5,907 nt of DNA from an uncultured Erysipelotrichaceae bacterium (GTDB lineage Bacteria; Bacillota_I; Bacilli_A; Erysipelotrichales; Erysipelotrichaceae), in the NCBI GenBank assembly GCA_900314345.1, contig OMUX01000345.1, positions 1 through 5,907 on the forward strand, read 5' to 3'. The notes below the pieces were generated by a model. The model made no database searches and was not told the DNA's origin. It saw only the letters and a list, made by a program, of their open reading frames with translations. Below, piece by piece: positions 5,270 through 5,907 of the stretch (position 1 is its first letter; the number at the start of each line of letters is the position of its first letter). The translations under genes were made by a program, and so were the position numbers.

Positions 5270-5907
5270 TCAGTTCAGTTCAGAAGACACAGTATCTGCC
5301 GCAACTCTTCCCTGCACCAGGGAAATCGTATTGGTACCAATGCCATTCAGCATGATATGTGTGCATTCGCCTGCCGCATAGAGACCCGGAATTACCTCGT
5401 TATCAGCTGTCAGCACATGCTGGTCAAGGTCTGTGCGGATGCCACCGTAGTTCATATGTCTGCAAGGAGCGACCTTTGCCACATAGAACGGTCCGTTCAG
5501 ATCATACTTGTTTCCGGAAGCCACTGCAATGTTTCCAAAATCCTTGTCTTCCCCGCCGTCCACATAGGAATTGTATGTTTCCAGTGTTTCCTTCAGACCT
5601 GATGCATCAATGCCGAACTTCTCAGCTGTTTCATCCACAGAAGCACATTCTGTGTACATGACTTCTTTGTTTGAGCTGTAGTCATGTGCCGGCACGCATA
5701 CAGCATCCAGCATGTCCTTGCTCAGGATGATGTATGTTTCCTCATTATCCTGAGCACGCATTGCATCTACGGTATCCTTGAGATAATACGCAGTCTCATT
5801 GATGAATCTCCTGCCTGCATTATTAACGATGACCATGCCGTTCATGAGATAAGGATACGTGATGTTTCTGGGAACGCCATTGTAGATGACATTGATGCCA
5901 TAGTAAT
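5270..5907 (-). CDS. FAD-dependent oxidoreductase, fumarate-reductase superfamily, C-terminal part
   Basis: The frame is open to the right edge, so only the C-terminal 212 residues are visible and the start lies outside. The segment IVNNAGRRFINET resembles the substrate-domain region of flavocytochrome c/fumarate reductase flavoproteins. VIPGLYAAGECTH is the conserved late FAD-binding motif of that superfamily, and RHMNYGGIRTD matches the region of the substrate-binding histidine. By eye, the catalytic arginine after NE is replaced by tyrosine (NETAYYLKD). The arginine of the usual ANRLGGN motif is replaced by glycine (NGIGTNTIS), with about two residues missing. True fumarate reduction is therefore unlikely, and the substrate is unknown. 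Relatives act on urocanate, acrylate-type acids, steroids or other enones. The visible part gives no information on heme or FMN domains. Confidence 0.85.
   Translation of the reverse strand, partial: YYGINVIYNGVPRNITYPYLMNGMVIVNNAGRRFINETAYYLKDTVDAMRAQDNEETYIILSKDMLDAVCVPAHDYSSNKEVMYTECASVDETAEKFGIDASGLKETLETYNSYVDGGEDKDFGNIAVASGNKYDLNGPFYVAKVAPCRHMNYGGIRTDLDQHVLTADNEVIPGLYAAGECTHIMLNGIGTNTISLVQGRVAADTVSSELN

Noticed and set aside
1..5907. CRISPR array, tRNA, rRNA, riboswitch or phage genes
   Set aside because: No regularly spaced repeats, cloverleaf-like sequence or recognisable structured RNA was seen on either strand.

Overview
The window looks like chromosomal DNA of an anaerobic, gut-type member of the Bacillota, for example Erysipelotrichia or Lachnospiraceae. 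This is inferred from strong AGGAGG-type ribosome binding sites, a Gram-positive lipoprotein signal, a moderate GC content judged by eye, and the mix of protein families. No rRNA, tRNA or taxon-specific marker is present, so the placement is weak.

Region 1 (about 50-3363, all genes on the minus strand) is a compact transposon. Transcription runs right to left through a zinc-ribbon/helix-turn-helix protein (DUF6431-like, 2632-3225), a DDE transposase with a Mu-type C-terminal domain (1244-2533), an ExeA/TniB-like AAA+ ATPase that overlaps it by 4 bp (441-1247), and a 62-codon ORF 13 nt further on (239-427). Transposase plus AAA+ partner is the core of the Mu/IS21/Tn7/Tn5053-type elements. The zinc-ribbon protein is an accessory of unknown role and could be a regulator or target-site factor. 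A 9-bp inverted repeat at 50-58 and 3355-3363 is a candidate for the element ends, but no target-site duplication is visible. An 18-bp GC-rich palindrome lies between the first two genes, and a 15-bp-stem hairpin follows the last one.

Region 2 (about 3364-3629) is flanking intergenic DNA. It holds a good minus-strand intrinsic terminator at 3376-3399. Upstream of it are the apparent remains of a short minus-strand gene, with a good ribosome binding site, a frame change and an in-frame TGA.

Region 3 (3630-5907) is ordinary host sequence. A secreted lipoprotein (3630-4778) carries two tandem stefin/cystatin-like domains with intact QVVAG motifs and a DUF4367-like C-terminal domain, and it ends in a classic terminator. 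A small glutaredoxin-like protein with a CPDC motif follows (4874-5185). It shares a bidirectional terminator with the convergent gene, the C-terminal part of a fumarate-reductase-superfamily flavoprotein (5270-5907) that runs off the right edge. That protein appears to lack the arginines used by true fumarate reductases.

The most interesting points are the tandem cystatin-like lipoprotein and the four-gene transposon, which has a zinc-ribbon accessory protein and no recognisable TniQ.
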